Shown in pieces: positions 22,258 to 33,790 of a stretch of 64,000 nucleotides of DNA. Source of the stretch: Mikania micrantha (lineage: Eukaryota; Streptophyta; Magnoliopsida; Asterales; Asteraceae); contig CM018690.1 of assembly GCA_009363875.1 (NCBI GenBank), positions 10,590,788 to 10,654,787 on the forward strand. Direction: 5' to 3'. Every line of letters starts with the position of its first letter. Position 1 is the first letter of the stretch. The notes under the pieces were generated by a model. That model saw only the letters and a program-made list of their open reading frames with translations, was not told the origin of the DNA and searched no databases. A program made the translations under genes and the position numbers.

Positions 22258-24593
22258 TTAATCCAACGGTTGTGAGTTTGTTGGTTCAGTGTAAGGTCTA
22301 ACAAACGTCCTACGCCACCACACCTCAAATGCTTTCTGAAGATTCGGACAATTATCACCCGCTTTCAAGAAACTACTCAACCACCCGAGCATAACAATCT
22401 GCTGGTCCTCAAGCGGGAGTGTTAATATGGTCCTCCCGATCCCTTCCTCCACAACCTTTCGATCAAACGACTTGCACCCGTGTTGTAGCCAGCTGTAATC
22501 GTCAATCAACGGCTGGAACCATGTCTTTAACAACAAATGACGGGTGTCTTTACTGGATAGAATCTCGCCTCTTCCTATCCCGACGAATAGTCTGGCGGTT
22601 ATACAGCTAATGTGGTGGCGGTTCACTATTGGAACCCTAGGGTGCAGCCCTGCTAGTTCTTGTTGGCTAGCCCACATGACTGCATACTCATCAGCTGCGT
22701 GTCTTTCGGCTAATATATCAAGTAACCATGACAGGTTGTCGGCTTCTAAAACCATTTGTTTGACCACCGGGTCTTTGACCTCAAAGAGGTGTTCTGAGAA
22801 CTCGGGTTGGGCCACTTGTCGGAACAAAACCAACAACGAATCCAAACAGGCCATACACGAGGTGTAAATTGTGTCGTTACAGATGCCAACCGAGGTCAGC
22901 AAACTCGAGTTTGGGTTAGACTTGTTATTATTATTTTCTCTCAAGAGTTTTAAGACAACTGATTTCATTTCACGGCGTCCTTTTTCTTCGTTGCTTTTGA
23001 GGACAAGTTGGAGGACATGAGAGAGGGTGTCTTTAACAGGTTTGGAAACATCTGAAGCAACCCGTTTTAGAATCGGGCTGACCCCGATTCCTTCACTTTG
23101 AAGACGTAAAACCGAAGACACAACCCGTTCTTCTTCTTCCTCCCCTACCCATGGGACCGCCTCCAGAAAATCTAAGCATGATTCCATGCATGTCTTGAAC
23201 CCAAGTTGCTCTGCAACCTACAGTTATATTTCAACATATATGTAAATTAGAAAAAGTCACTAGAATCTAACTAAAACATACATTAAGCTATCCAACTTTA
23301 CCAATATAAAAACTAAACAAAAAATCATCAAAACCCGCCACAAAGATTAATTAGGGCTAGATGCTGAACTGAGCATGTCTGTGACATATCATTTGAAACC
23401 TGCACATAGCATTTGAAATTTCACAGGTCTGTGAGGGAATACACCATTTACCACTAGCAACTCATGCCACAATCTTCAGCAAGTGTTTATGCAGTTCTTA
23501 CAGTTCTCTATCTAAAGATTGATCAATGCATGTTGCAAAACTCAATTATAAAGATGTTCTTTAAATTCCTTTTGTGAGTTTTAGACTCTTTATCGAGGCA
23601 GGGTACTCCATATCATTTTAGCGCAGCAAAAGCCGATTTTATCAGATGGGAACTGTATTATGGTTTAGATCGTAAGTCAGCTGATCCTCTTCTTGCCAAC
23701 TACTTCAATTAATACATTGGTCAAAAAAAAACTTCTTCACTCACAAACAGTGTAGATAAAAATAAAATGTCATCACAATTCACTGTGCACTTGACTTTTG
23801 GAGGATCCAATCCTAATCTATCTAAACACAGCTAAATCATATTATTTCATGTAATTGTAAGCTCTACTGATGGTGAAATCAAAGTTAAATGCATTCAAAT
23901 ATGTACTGCAACTAGAAAGATGAAGAAGAACAAACTGATTACCTTTAGGATTCGAAGAACACGCGAAACACTTTGCTTGATCAACCTCTGCTTCAAATCC
24001 TTGCAATACATCAAACCAACAGTCTCAACATATGTTTCAACGTCCTCACAATCATCAATTTCAATACATTGGAAGCTTGGATGTTTCGCCAATAACTTTT
24101 GAGCAAAAAAAGTGCTGTTCTCTTCAACAACTACTTTATGAACACTCAGTTTCACAATAAACCCTTGTTTACCAAACAACACAACTTTCAAATCCCCTGT
24201 TCCAGGCTCACCAAATTCAATAGACACCTTTCTTGGCAAGTTTTCAGCATTCGGTGGCCTAATCGCTGTCCGTTCGGCTACAAGGGCTGCACCAAGAACA
24301 GGTGGTTCGAAGCCATTGTTGATTTGATCATCAGTAACAATAGTTTCTGACTTTGAAGATGCACGTGATGGTTTCTTTTCAAGTTCTTGAGAATGTTTTC
24401 TGTGATCAGAAGGGTTTTTGGTAGGTGGGGATGATGATGATCTTGGTTTGTTTAAAGGGTGTTGAGTTTTTAGGTTTTTCTGGAACATAACAGGTGAAGG
24501 ACAACACCAAAATCCTTCTGGAGTTACAGCAATTGGTACATTTCGAATCTTGGTTTGCCCTTGTTCTACCTTTTTAACCCTAATTTCCGCCAT
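22258..24593 (-). CDS. BTB/POZ domain protein, two exons
   Basis: Exon 1 is 24593-23943 (217 codons); exon 2 is 23217-22258 (319 codons plus TAA); total 536 residues. The intron is clean: AAAG|GTAATC donor, TGTAG|GTTGC acceptor, phase 0. I chose ATG 24593 (MAEIRVKKVEQGQTKI) over the in-frame ATG at 24608 because conserved plant homologues, as I recall them, begin MAEI. The N-terminus has VAVTPEGFWCCPSP-like residues (about 22-35). The BTB fold is near residues 130-240 (GDLKVVLFGKQGFIVKLSVH onward) and spans the splice junction. The C-terminal 300 residues are a helical plant-specific region ending WWRRTFVRP. The family resembles Arabidopsis At3g50780/At1g63850-type proteins; these may act as CUL3 ligase adaptors, but I have no evidence for a substrate. 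No frame damage. Confidence 0.88.
23218..23942 (-). other. Intron of the BTB/POZ gene
   Basis: 725 bp, GT...AG, AT-rich, with no coding signal. It interrupts the end of the BTB fold between ...RILK and VAEQLG. Confidence 0.85.
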
Positions 24594-25110
24594 TTCATCA
24601 CACTTCAAACCTCGATTAACCCATAAAGAAACATGACTAAAGTTCGATTAATCGAAAAAGATAATAGCCCATGAAAATTTCCAACAAATTATCAAACATT
24701 TCATCAATTTCTTCGTGGGTTTCAAGAAATTGGAAGAATTTGAACACAAAAGTTACAAGAAACCAGGTTGCACTGTTGAATGTAGATCAAGATTTCTCGA
24801 AACCCTAAGAACACATGGTGAAAACTGTAAAGCATCAAAAGCACGAAAAGAATAGAGACTTAACAGGTGGGAATGATTACGGAATCCAAATTATGTATGA
24901 TGAACCGTGTTAAAGAAGGAACAGAAAAGAGAAAAGGAGTATGAGTGTGATGATGCTTTTCAGCTTTTGATTTTAAATGGGTGAGTGTGGTGTGGCCTGT
25001 GGGCACATTGTTCTTGATGACAATCGTCATAGCGACTGTTGATGTGCTGTCTGTGAATCTTGTTTTTTTACGATTAATTAATCAACTGCCGGGTACTTTT
25101 TGCGTAAAAT
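24594..25110 (-). promoter_or_regulatory. 5' leader and promoter region of the BTB/POZ gene
   Basis: No open frame. Purine-rich (GAAAAGAGAAAAGGAG) and TC-poor stretches lie at 24845-24945, as in many plant leaders. I see no convincing TATA box, so the start point cannot be fixed. Confidence 0.35.
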
Positions 25111-25124
25111 AATGGCTCAATTGG

Positions 25125-25320
25125 TCTCTAGTTCAGACGAACGAAGCCACCAATTTCCGGAGAAAACTCAACTCAAGCACCCGACCAAAGGCACGACAGT
25201 GAAAAGCCAGTAAAACCGAATGAGATCAAGGATCGAACCCCAGACCTGGATCTCCTAATACTTTTCCAATGTCTCCATCTTAACACTAGAGCAAGACATC
25301 GTTGGTTTAAATCTTGTTTT
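25125..25320 (-). repeat. tRNA-like (SINE-type) repeat candidate
   Basis: On the minus strand, TCTTGCTCTAGTGTTAAGAT (box A-like) is followed by TCTGGGGTTCGATCC (box B-like), then a unique tail. The spacing is plausible for a tRNA-derived SINE. It sits upstream of the BTB gene promoter. Confidence 0.4.
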
Positions 25321-25385
25321 TGCTTTGTTTACTTTTCAAACTGTCACCATCTTTGCTAAACGATTTAATTAATTTGATGTAAATT

Positions 25386-27103
25386 AAGGGGTGTTCATCG
25401 AATCGAATTTCGAATAACTCAAATATTTCAAATCGAATGATTTCGTATTTTGAATTTTTTAAGAGCATTCGAATTCGAAATCAATTCGAAAAATCCAATT
25501 CGAATTCATTCTCAAATTCGAAATTCGATTCTATTCGAATTCGATTAGAATTCGAATTGGTTTGATTTAAATTTAATTAAAAAATGAGTTAATTGCATAA
25601 ATGGTCCTTGTGGTTTGATTAGATTGCATATTTGGTCCCCAAACTTTAAAAATTGCAACTTTAGTCCAAACATTTAAACTTAATTGCATAAATGGTCCCT
25701 ATAGTTTGATCGGATTGCAGATTTGGTCCCCAATTTTTTAAAATTGCAAATTTAGTCCAAATATTTAAAATTAATTGCAGAAATAGTCCTTATGGTATGA
25801 GCAGATTTAGTCCCCAAACTTCATAAATTGCAAATATAGAATATAAATAATTCACAAATCCAAATTAAATATTTAAACTTTATTAAAATACTTTAAACAT
25901 TTTTAAAATAATTTAAACATTATTTAAATATTTTGTTTTAACCTATGGAAGTCATATAAAATAGTTGTATTCATATTCATTGATTCAAAAACTAACAAAA
26001 ACTATTGAATAATAAACATTAAATATACAAGATTTTTGAATTCGCAAATTATTTAAACATATTATCTTGTATATTTAATGTTTATTGTTCAATATTGTTT
26101 ACTATTTTTTTAATAAATGAATATGAATACAACTATTTTAATTAGATTCAAGATAATACAATTATTTTAAGAATATTTAAATTAATTTAATAGTTTTTGA
26201 TATTTAATTTGGATTTTTGAATTGTTTTTTTCTAAATTTGCTATTTTTGAAGTTTAGGGACCAAATCTGCAATCTAATCAAATCACATGGACCATTTATG
26301 CAATTAACTTTAAATGTTTGGACTAAATTTGCAATTTTTAAAGTTTGGGGACGAAATCTGCAATCTGATCAAACCATAGGGACCATTTATGCAATTAACT
26401 CTAAATGTTTGGACTAAATTTGTAATTTTTAAAGTTTGGAGACCAAATCTGCAATTTGGTCAAACCATAGGGACCATTTTTGCAATTAACTCTTAAAAAA
26501 TTGTTCATAGTTGTTTTTCTTATATATTAAAAATATCAAAAAATCAAAACCTTAAACATCCAAATATCAAATAACCAACATCTAAGTTGTAATATTAAAG
26601 ATATCATTCAAACTAATAAAAAGATAAAAGTTCAATATATGATGCCAGTGATAATATACAAAAAAACATAAAATAACAAGTAAACAAAATATTATAAAAT
26701 AATAACCAAATGATCATTTTTTGCACTTTATGATTTACGCTTTTGTTGTAAATGTTTAAATTTAATGTATTTAAAAGTGTTAAAATTATGGGTATTTTAT
26801 AATTAAATTAACATTTGTGTAGTAGGCTTTCAGTTTTTAAAAAGTAAATCATCTAAATAAAAATCTTAATTTTTAAATATAGTAAGTACTTGAGTATATA
26901 AAATAAAAATGTATAAATAATTTAAATTCGAATTTTGAATCGAACCAAATCAAAAATATGAAATTCGAAATTCGATATGATACTACGAATCGAATCGAAT
27001 TTGAATATAAAAATTCGAATCAAATTTCAACATGGCGATTTTCGAAATAAAATTGAATCAAACTTTGATTTTTTCAAATAGTATTAGAAAACTAAACACC
27101 GTT
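25386..27103. mobile_element. hAT-like AT-rich element
   Basis: The left end AAGGGGTGTTCATCGAATCG and the right end (minus strand) AACGGTGTTTAGTTTTC share GGTGTT. Both flanks (25390-25560 and 26930-27080) are rich in TTCGAA / GAATCGAAT repeats in opposite orientation. No transposase. Flanks TGTAAATT and ATGTAATT are similar but not a clean 8-bp duplication, so the class call is tentative. Confidence 0.45.
25586..26492. mobile_element. Mutator-type MITE / foldback element
   Basis: Long inverted arms start GAGTTAATTGC on both sides (25586-25810 against 26210-26492), each built from repeats of AAATGGTCC.T.TGGTTTGAT and GCAA.TTTAGTCC. The flanks TTAAAAAAT (25577-25585) and TTAAAAAAT (26493-26501) are a perfect 9-bp target duplication, diagnostic of Mutator. 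The centre is non-coding. It lies inside the hAT-like element. Confidence 0.85.
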
Positions 27104-28114
27104 GAATGTAATTGAGAAGGTAAATATGCTCAGCTATTCAAAAATAATAATTATAAATTTATAATCAAGATTTGCAACACCAACAGCGATGCCATTGGCC
27201 CCTTGCTGCTAAAAATTTACAATTCAGGTCCTTTAATTATGGAAAAGTAATTAATACCGCTAGATACCCCAATTAATACCGTCATGCGTCACAATTGACC
27301 TAGAAACTTTTTTTTTTGACCCAAACTTCATTAAATTCGATGTTTTTAAAACCAAAGAGGATATCAAACATTTCTCTCTGCTTGTCAATAATATGTATGC
27401 ATGTACAAAATATTAATGTTATATAGCTAAAAAAACCGTTCAATCGGGCTTTTTTCCGGCCACACTGCCGGCAGCCGGTTCGTCCAAGAGCACATAACCG
27501 GATCGCTTGAGTGATCGAAACCTGGTCTGACGGCTTGGTCCGAGTTTAAAAAAACTGGTAAAAAAAAAACTAACATAATCGCCACTTAAACGATGTATTT
27601 AGTTCAGGAAAAAAAATTATGCAATTTACATATAATCTATATTCAAGGGTGAGTTGACAGGTTTAAAAGTTAAAGCTAGGGCTTCAGACCCCGAGGATAT
27701 TAGGGCCGGATTTCTAGCAATTTTTTTATATACATTACTTTTTTGTTTAAATAGTCCAAAGTAAAAAATCAAAGTGAACACTACGATCATTTTAAACTTC
27801 CTGAGACGGTAATTTTGAGTTTTTTGTTGAAAAATTGAATCACACGTCCATTAGTTTTTTCATTTTTTTTTAAAATTGAACTTTTCAATTAATTTTTATT
27901 ATTATATTCTAGATTATTTTTTTGCTTCTTCACATTGTTTAATTTGATAGTTTGAAATTTTCATCAAACTCATGGATTGAATATTTTATTTCTCTAGTTG
28001 TTTCCTAAATATTAACTTAACTCTATAAAGATTACACATTTTACTCGTATTATTTTTATCTTTAATTCCATTATAATTTTGACTAAGGCTTTTAATTTTT
28101 TAACTATCTCCACA
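27104..28114. other. Intergenic region, no gene seen
   Basis: AT-rich. 27460-27540 is locally GC-richer with CCGG-rich palindromes (GCCGGCAGCCGG), perhaps a transposon scar. No frame or terminal repeat could be supported. Confidence 0.4.
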
Positions 28115-28554
28115 TGTCACACCCCCAAATAACAACTTACGGCGTCAAGCCGTTGGGTGTGACGTAGCAGGATCTGTAACTCTGGTCATATAGAGCGACT
28201 CTATATGCATTTTTAAAATACGTGGATTTATCATAAAAATCCCAAAATATAGTTGTCACACCCCAATTTTCAACTAACGGAATCATACCGTTTGGGAACG
28301 TGACAAACCAGGATCTCAGATCATTAGACATAGCGAAGACCTCTATATGAATTTTCAAAACATACTTTGGTCTTTAAAACAATATATCAGAGTTTATCAA
28401 AAGTTGCGGAAGCGTTATAAAACCAATAACAGTTATAAAATGTAAAATACAATACAATGTTCCAAATGTTTAATAATCCAAATATCTAAAATGTTTAAAA
28501 TGCATGCGACTCTATTTCCTAGTCCATGCCAGCCTTAACGCGCGCCTTAGCGTC

Positions 28555-29055
28555 CTGAGAAAACATGTAAATCAAGTCAACACAAAGGTTGGTGCATAAC
28601 ACAGGTTTTAAGTATTCACAATGTTCAAAACAACAGTTTGAATAACAAGATTGTAGATAACATAATCACACATGCACAGTCATGATAGCTAGTCATATAA
28701 ACTATTTACATAAGTGTTCGACACCGAAGCTGACGAATTGCCATGCTATAGCATGTTTTTGCCTTGCCACTATTGTCTAGCAAAACAATAGTAAAATGTG
28801 TTTGGTCAGTCAAACACCTGCGTAGATCCCATCTACCAGGTGAGGTTTGTCAAACCTAATAGATCTATTTCCAACTACCACGCTTTGCGTTACAGCAAAC
28901 TAAACGGTTCGAGGTGTGTAAGGACTTTCAAGTTGCTATGTTGTCGCATAATGTAAACAGCTAACTCATGCAAGTGATATGTATCTAAAAATAGTTTGTT
29001 GCACATGTTCTCTCCCCCAAAACAGTTTAAAATAAGAAAGGGGCCGTGTACGCAC
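28555..29055 (-). other. Intron-like module in T2 solo LTR
   Basis: Donor AACAAAG|GTGCGT at 29055. Acceptor CATGTTTTCTCAG|GACG at 28555, preceded by CACCAACC, TGTTGACTTGATTT. Only 501 bp, the shortest of the five families. Confidence 0.45.
28742..28856. repeat. Five consecutive hairpins (T2 LTR)
   Basis: CATGCTATAGCATG; CTATTGT-n8-ACAATAG; GTTTG-gtcagt-CAAAC; CACCTG-c-GTAGAT-ccc-ATCTAC-CAGGTG; GGTTTG-t-CAAACC. All lie in 115 bp within the intron-like module. Confidence 0.85.
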
Positions 29056-29439
29056 CTTTGTTTTTAGCAGAATGATCACACACTAAAAGCTCGTGTAAGA
29101 AATCCTCCTACGAAGAATCTGTGGTTTAACAATAACCTAAAGTTATTCGAATAGTCGTTTTGTGCTTGAAATCACATACACCAATACACGTATGTTAGTG
29201 TGTTAGAAACGTACATACGAATGTACGCGTGACTTTGAAATCGTTTAAATAAAATCCTATATGATTTTATTTAAATAAACGTAATTATACGCGATTTCGT
29301 TTTCGTGTTAAAATATTAATTTTAACATCCCAATGTGTTCGTATTCCCGTTACGGTTACAACGCAACTCGAACGGGTTAAAACGGAGTTCAAACGAATAA
29401 GTTATGGTTAAAACATAAAAATAATATTAAAACCTAGAA

Positions 29440-29520
29440 AAAATGGTTGGGGCCGGGTTTGAACCCGCGACCCCCCATCCACCATACCCCTTGTCTACCA
29501 ACTCATCTAACTCCAATTTC
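29440..29520 (-). repeat. tRNA-like segment inside the T2 solo LTR
   Basis: On the minus strand TTAGATGAGTTGGTAGAC resembles box A and CGCGGGTTCAAACCCG resembles a T-arm with box B. No acceptor stem could be closed, so this is not called a tRNA gene. Confidence 0.3.
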
Positions 29521-30277
29521 ATTACCAGATTCTGATTTATAATTGTTTTAAACATAATTGTGCCGGTTTCCCCCTTGCTAATATAGCCGAAGCAATTGGG
29601 TCTCAAATTAACCCCGAATTCGAACCTAATTAGTACTAAAACCATAGAATTTTCACCTTTACAAGATTTTCGAACTGTTTTATATCAATCAATTGAATTT
29701 CTATGATCATTACAACCAAAACCGTAACTTGTGTTTAACATAAACCCTAGAAACCGATTAACATCCAATTAAAGGTTAGATGCTAAAATTAACATAGAAT
29801 TTGTGTAAATCGGTACATTCTGATAATGAGACCCCATTTAATTTGAAAACTAATATCATTTAATCTAAAATCCCCAAATCACTTTCATTCAAGAACCCTA
29901 GAATTTAAAACCTATCAATTCGTTGTTAAGAAACTAAATTGAACAATGGTTTTGCTTAATCGACATATTCTGAAACTAACCATAACAATAAATTTGATTT
30001 TCCAACTCATTGGCTATGAAATCCCCAAATCGTTTTCTCATCAAGAACCCTAGAATCGAACTCTTACAATCCGATATTATTTCATGAAATTCACATACAT
30101 ATTTCGATAATCGGTGTCCTCTGAAACTAAAGATAGTAATTAATTTGAATCTTAACTCAATTTAAATCAAAACCCCCAAAACGCCTTTGATATGAGCCCT
30201 AATTACTTGAACTCTAACAAATCGATGTTATCAGTTGAAATTGATTTAGGATAAACCTTAGTCGGCACTTTTAGGTG

Positions 30278-30286
30278 TTATATAAT
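30278..30286 (-). promoter_or_regulatory. TATA box of T2 LTR
   Basis: ATTATATAA on the minus strand, about 820 bp inside the LTR's sense start. The same site is at 58396-58404 in the right-hand copy. Confidence 0.45.
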
Positions 30287-30850
30287 CGAAAACTTACTTG
30301 CTTTGATGCCGAATCGATGTAGTTCGATTATACCCTTGAGTCTCGGCCGCCCCCAAATCAAAATCCTCTGTTCTGAGTTGTTGAGATCGAATTGTGGTTT
30401 GAAGGATGTTCTAACAATGCCGAATGATATTTAGGAATCCTCAATTCGACTGATTGACATCGTATTATATCCATTTGATTCCAACCGATTTCGGTTACTA
30501 AACCCAAGTCATTATTTCACTTAATTTCGATCATTATGAGATCATCAACGGTTGGTAACTTTTATACATCATCAATGTGTGTTGATTGCATGATTAATTC
30601 GGTTAATTGTAACGGATTGAGATGAATTTCGAATTTCCTTAACAAATTGGCCGAATTTTGACTTGTAGAAGTCAAAATTGTCACTAAAAATCAATTACAA
30701 GTTTAATCTTCAAAATTTAACACTTAGGAATTAATTTGTCTTAATTCCTAACTCCTATAGGTATTCCGGATCGACAACATATCATTTCGATTAACAAAGT
30801 TACCTTAATAATCCCAAATTATCACTAATTGGTCACTTAAATCATTGTTG

Positions 30851-31060
30851 GGTTAAATTAAACTAATTGGGCCTCACAAAATACTATTAGACCTAATTTA
30901 AACTTATTGGGCCTATCTTAACCTTACTGGGCCCACAATGGCCTTATTGGGCCTTCCCTGGGCCTACTTTGTTTTCATTGGGCCTCACTTGACCCTATTG
31001 GGCCTTACTGAGCCTCCCTTGGCTTATTGGGCCTACATTGGCTCTGTTGGGCCTGTGATC
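30851..31060. repeat. TTGGGCCT repeats in T2 U3
   Basis: About ten TGGGCC motifs in 210 bp. The same cluster is present at 58980-59175. TGGGCC matches the plant site II / TCP-binding element; use as an enhancer is inference. Confidence 0.7.
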
Positions 31061-31280
31061 TCACCATCTTCCGTTAACAAGGTTAATCCGAAAAGTCGGA
31101 TTGTCACAATAGTTAATAAGTTACACATCGGAATTTAAAATAGTGCGGAAACTTGTTTGAATATTAAATTGTTTACACATCGCATTAACTAACACAAAAT
31201 GTTCAAAAACTTTCTTAATGCATGCATGACTCTCTAAAGTTCCTTAAGTGCAATCATATGCCCTTAAACATGCTGGTCAC

Positions 31281-32047
31281 CTGAGAAATACATGCTAAAA
31301 TGTGTCAACATAAAGTTGGTGAGTTCACAGGTTTAAATGTTGGTAAGCAGTAAACAGTTTCAACGATAAACAAGTAAACAGTAAAAAGTTTGCGCAACGT
31401 TTACTGGAGATGTTAAGTTGTAGACCCAAGGTTCCGAGTGCGTGTGTTGCACCGCTACCGAAACTAGATTGTTAGATGCCTCTGCCAGTCAGAGTTGTCG
31501 TCGAGCGGGGTTTGTCAAACCCAATAGTACTATCTAATAACACATCGCTTGTGTTCAATTAACGGTATGGTTTTGTGAGGACTTTGTTGCGATATAGCAC
31601 ACTCAAAATGTTTGTACAACATAACCAGTAATACATCAAAATATCTTCGTCAAAGTAAGTTTGCGTGTAACCTCCCCCAATTTGGAGTGATCCCAGTGTA
31701 TGTTCATAATGTTTGCCCAGTTGTGTTGACCCAGATGTTGGTCAAAAATGTTTGTCCAGTTCGTTTCCCCAGATGATGGTCAAAATGTTTGTCCGGTTCG
31801 TTGACCCATATGTTGGTCAAAACGTTTGTCAAATATTTGCACGATACTTCGTCAAATGTATTTGTCAAATGGTTTGTACAAAATAGTTGTCAAAGGTTTG
31901 TACAAAATGTTTGTCAAAAGCGTTTGTCCAAAAGTGTTTTTCATATGCGTTTGTCCAAGTTGTTTGTCAAAAGTATTTGCATGTATTTCTCCCCTCGGTT
32001 TGAGTTTATAAACAGTTAAGAGAAAAAAAAAGGGGTCGTGAACTCAC
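31281..32047 (-). other. Intron-like module in T5 LTR
   Basis: Donor AAATCAG|GTGAGTTC at 32047. Acceptor GCATGTATTTCTCAG|GTGAC at 31281, preceded by CTCACCAACTTTATGTTGAC. 767 bp. Splicing is inferred from conservation with the other LTR families. Confidence 0.5.
31714..31980. repeat. GTTTGTC tandem repeats in T5 LTR
   Basis: About a dozen copies of GTTTGTC(C/A)A with longer units of GTTGACCCA.ATGTTGGTCAA at 31716-31830. Two clean hairpins precede the array: CTCTG-ccagt-CAGAG (31480-31494) and GGGTTTG-t-CAAACCC (31508-31522). Confidence 0.75.
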
Positions 32048-33790
32048 CTGATTTGCGCTTGTTTGTGATTTGTGAACTATATGTCCCTAACTGTCACCTA
32101 TAACACATGGATAATATGAGTTCGTGTTTGTGTTCGTGTCCGTGTTGGTCTACTTAAACTGTGTTCGTGTCCAAACAACTCCAAGTTGTTGTGTTTGACT
32201 GTGTTAGACCGTGTTGACTCAACGACCCGTTGGTGACTGGTTTGTAGTTTGTTAATGTTTGTTTAGTGTTTTTCATGTTCTCTTTAGCAGTTAGTGCACG
32301 TAAGCATATCATAACACATAGAGTTTTAAAATATGGCAAGTAAGCATAAGGTATCTGTATTGATCATGTTGCTAATCATGGCAGTTGTCATGCATGTTTG
32401 TCAAACAGGTTACTTTCCTCATTTAGCATGTATGCATCAAAAGTCACCTTTTATCAATCTAAGCATGCTAGTTTCATCACATGTTCATGTTAGCACGTAG
32501 CACATTGTCACATATCATCAATCAAGTTCGTAATCCATTCCTAGTTAATTAAAGTTACTATATTTGTTAAGTTCGTCACATCATCATGTTTTCATCCCAA
32601 TAATCACACAAGTACATTCACATTATCTTAATGTAATATACTCTATCATTTCTCATCATTCAACATGCATGTATATCCATTTTTAACAAAATCCCAATTT
32701 AAAGTTACTATTAGTAGTAAGTTTGTCAATAAACTCATTTTCACCAAAATCAAATCTTCCAAATGTGTTCACAGGACCATTAACATCATGAAAAAAAACT
32801 TTGAAATCAAATCTACCATGCATGTCCAAGTTTATAAACTAAAGGTCCTATTTATAGAAACCCATGAACAAATCACCATTCTCATCAATTCTAACCAAAC
32901 CAATACATCAATAATGAACACATTAGTTATAAATCATCATTTAAACATACATAGTATCCCAAATTACTCATATATTTACAACTTGCACCATTAAAGTTAC
33001 TATATATGTAACATGCATCAGCGTTTGTTATCTCATCAAATCTAACACAACAAGCTTGCAAATATCACCAAGATCAATCATAAATCATCACTCAACTATC
33101 ATAGCATGTTAGGAATATCATTTATCATCATCTTGCATTACCCAAGCTTCCTTTTATAGAAAGTTTCACAAATATATACCAAATGACCTCAAATAGCAAC
33201 AATATACATAATAAACGATCCATACTCTCAAATCAGTAAATTGTATTCATAGATTCAAGTTTTAAATTAAGAAACTTTGTGCATGCAAGTGAATGGTGTT
33301 GCATGTGTGTCTATAGAACTTGCCTGTGGCTTTTTATGTGATCAAAGTGTATATAGGCCATCAAAGCTACCTCAATCGAGCTCTAGAGACTTGAGATGAA
33401 GCAAATCAGCTGATAGATGGCCTTGAGAGCTACTAAGACTTCTTCCTCAGCTAGGGCAAAGCAATGGGGGAGGTAGATGACTCCTCCTAGCTCCCCTCTA
33501 GCTTCCAAGCTTCAAGCCTTCAAGAAGATGTGGTTGAATGGCTTTCAAATATTGTAGAAGATGGTTTAGTGTGTGTTTACTCGGGTTTGTTGCTTCTGAG
33601 TTCGGAGAAATGTGACAATTGCATTCGAGAATTACGGCATCAATGACGTAAGCACATTTGTTCGTTCTTGAAATCCACGTTGATTTGAAGATTGTAATTA
33701 TTACAGGTTGATAGTATGCAAGAAATGATGAACGTAGGCCAAAACCGTGCACGAAACGGAGTTACGGATTGTTCGCAATCGCGAAACGAA

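Larger units (their letters stand above)
28254..31108 (-). mobile_element. Solo LTR of the T2 family
   Basis: 2855 bp, TGTGACAATCC...GGGGTGTGACA on the sense strand, with a perfect ATAGT duplication on both sides (28249-28253, 31109-31113). There is no internal region, so it arose by recombination between the two LTRs of one insertion. Its last 851 bp match 58376-59227, the 3' LTR of the T2-family element at the right, with only a handful of differences. It is inserted about 135 bp inside the T5 LTR. Confidence 0.92.
28115..33790 (-). mobile_element. Ty3/gypsy LTR (family T5), interrupted by a solo LTR
   Basis: The left edge TGTCACACCCCCAAATAAC is the U5 end of a minus-strand LTR. The sequence is interrupted at 28254-31108 by the T2 solo LTR and resumes at 31109. 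It has an acceptor-like site (31281), hairpins and GTTTGTC repeats, and a donor-like site (32047). The right boundary is unclear: no polypurine tract is found, and the sequence runs into a truncated gag of the T1 family at about 33791. 32100-33640 has no coding signal. Confidence 0.55.

Noticed and set aside
29440..29520. A functional tRNA gene
   Set aside because: Box-like motifs only; no closed acceptor stem or anticodon loop.
31789..32019. Short overlapping open frames in the GTTTGTC repeats
   Set aside because: Products of a 7-bp-based repeat that happens to avoid stops; no start context or homology.
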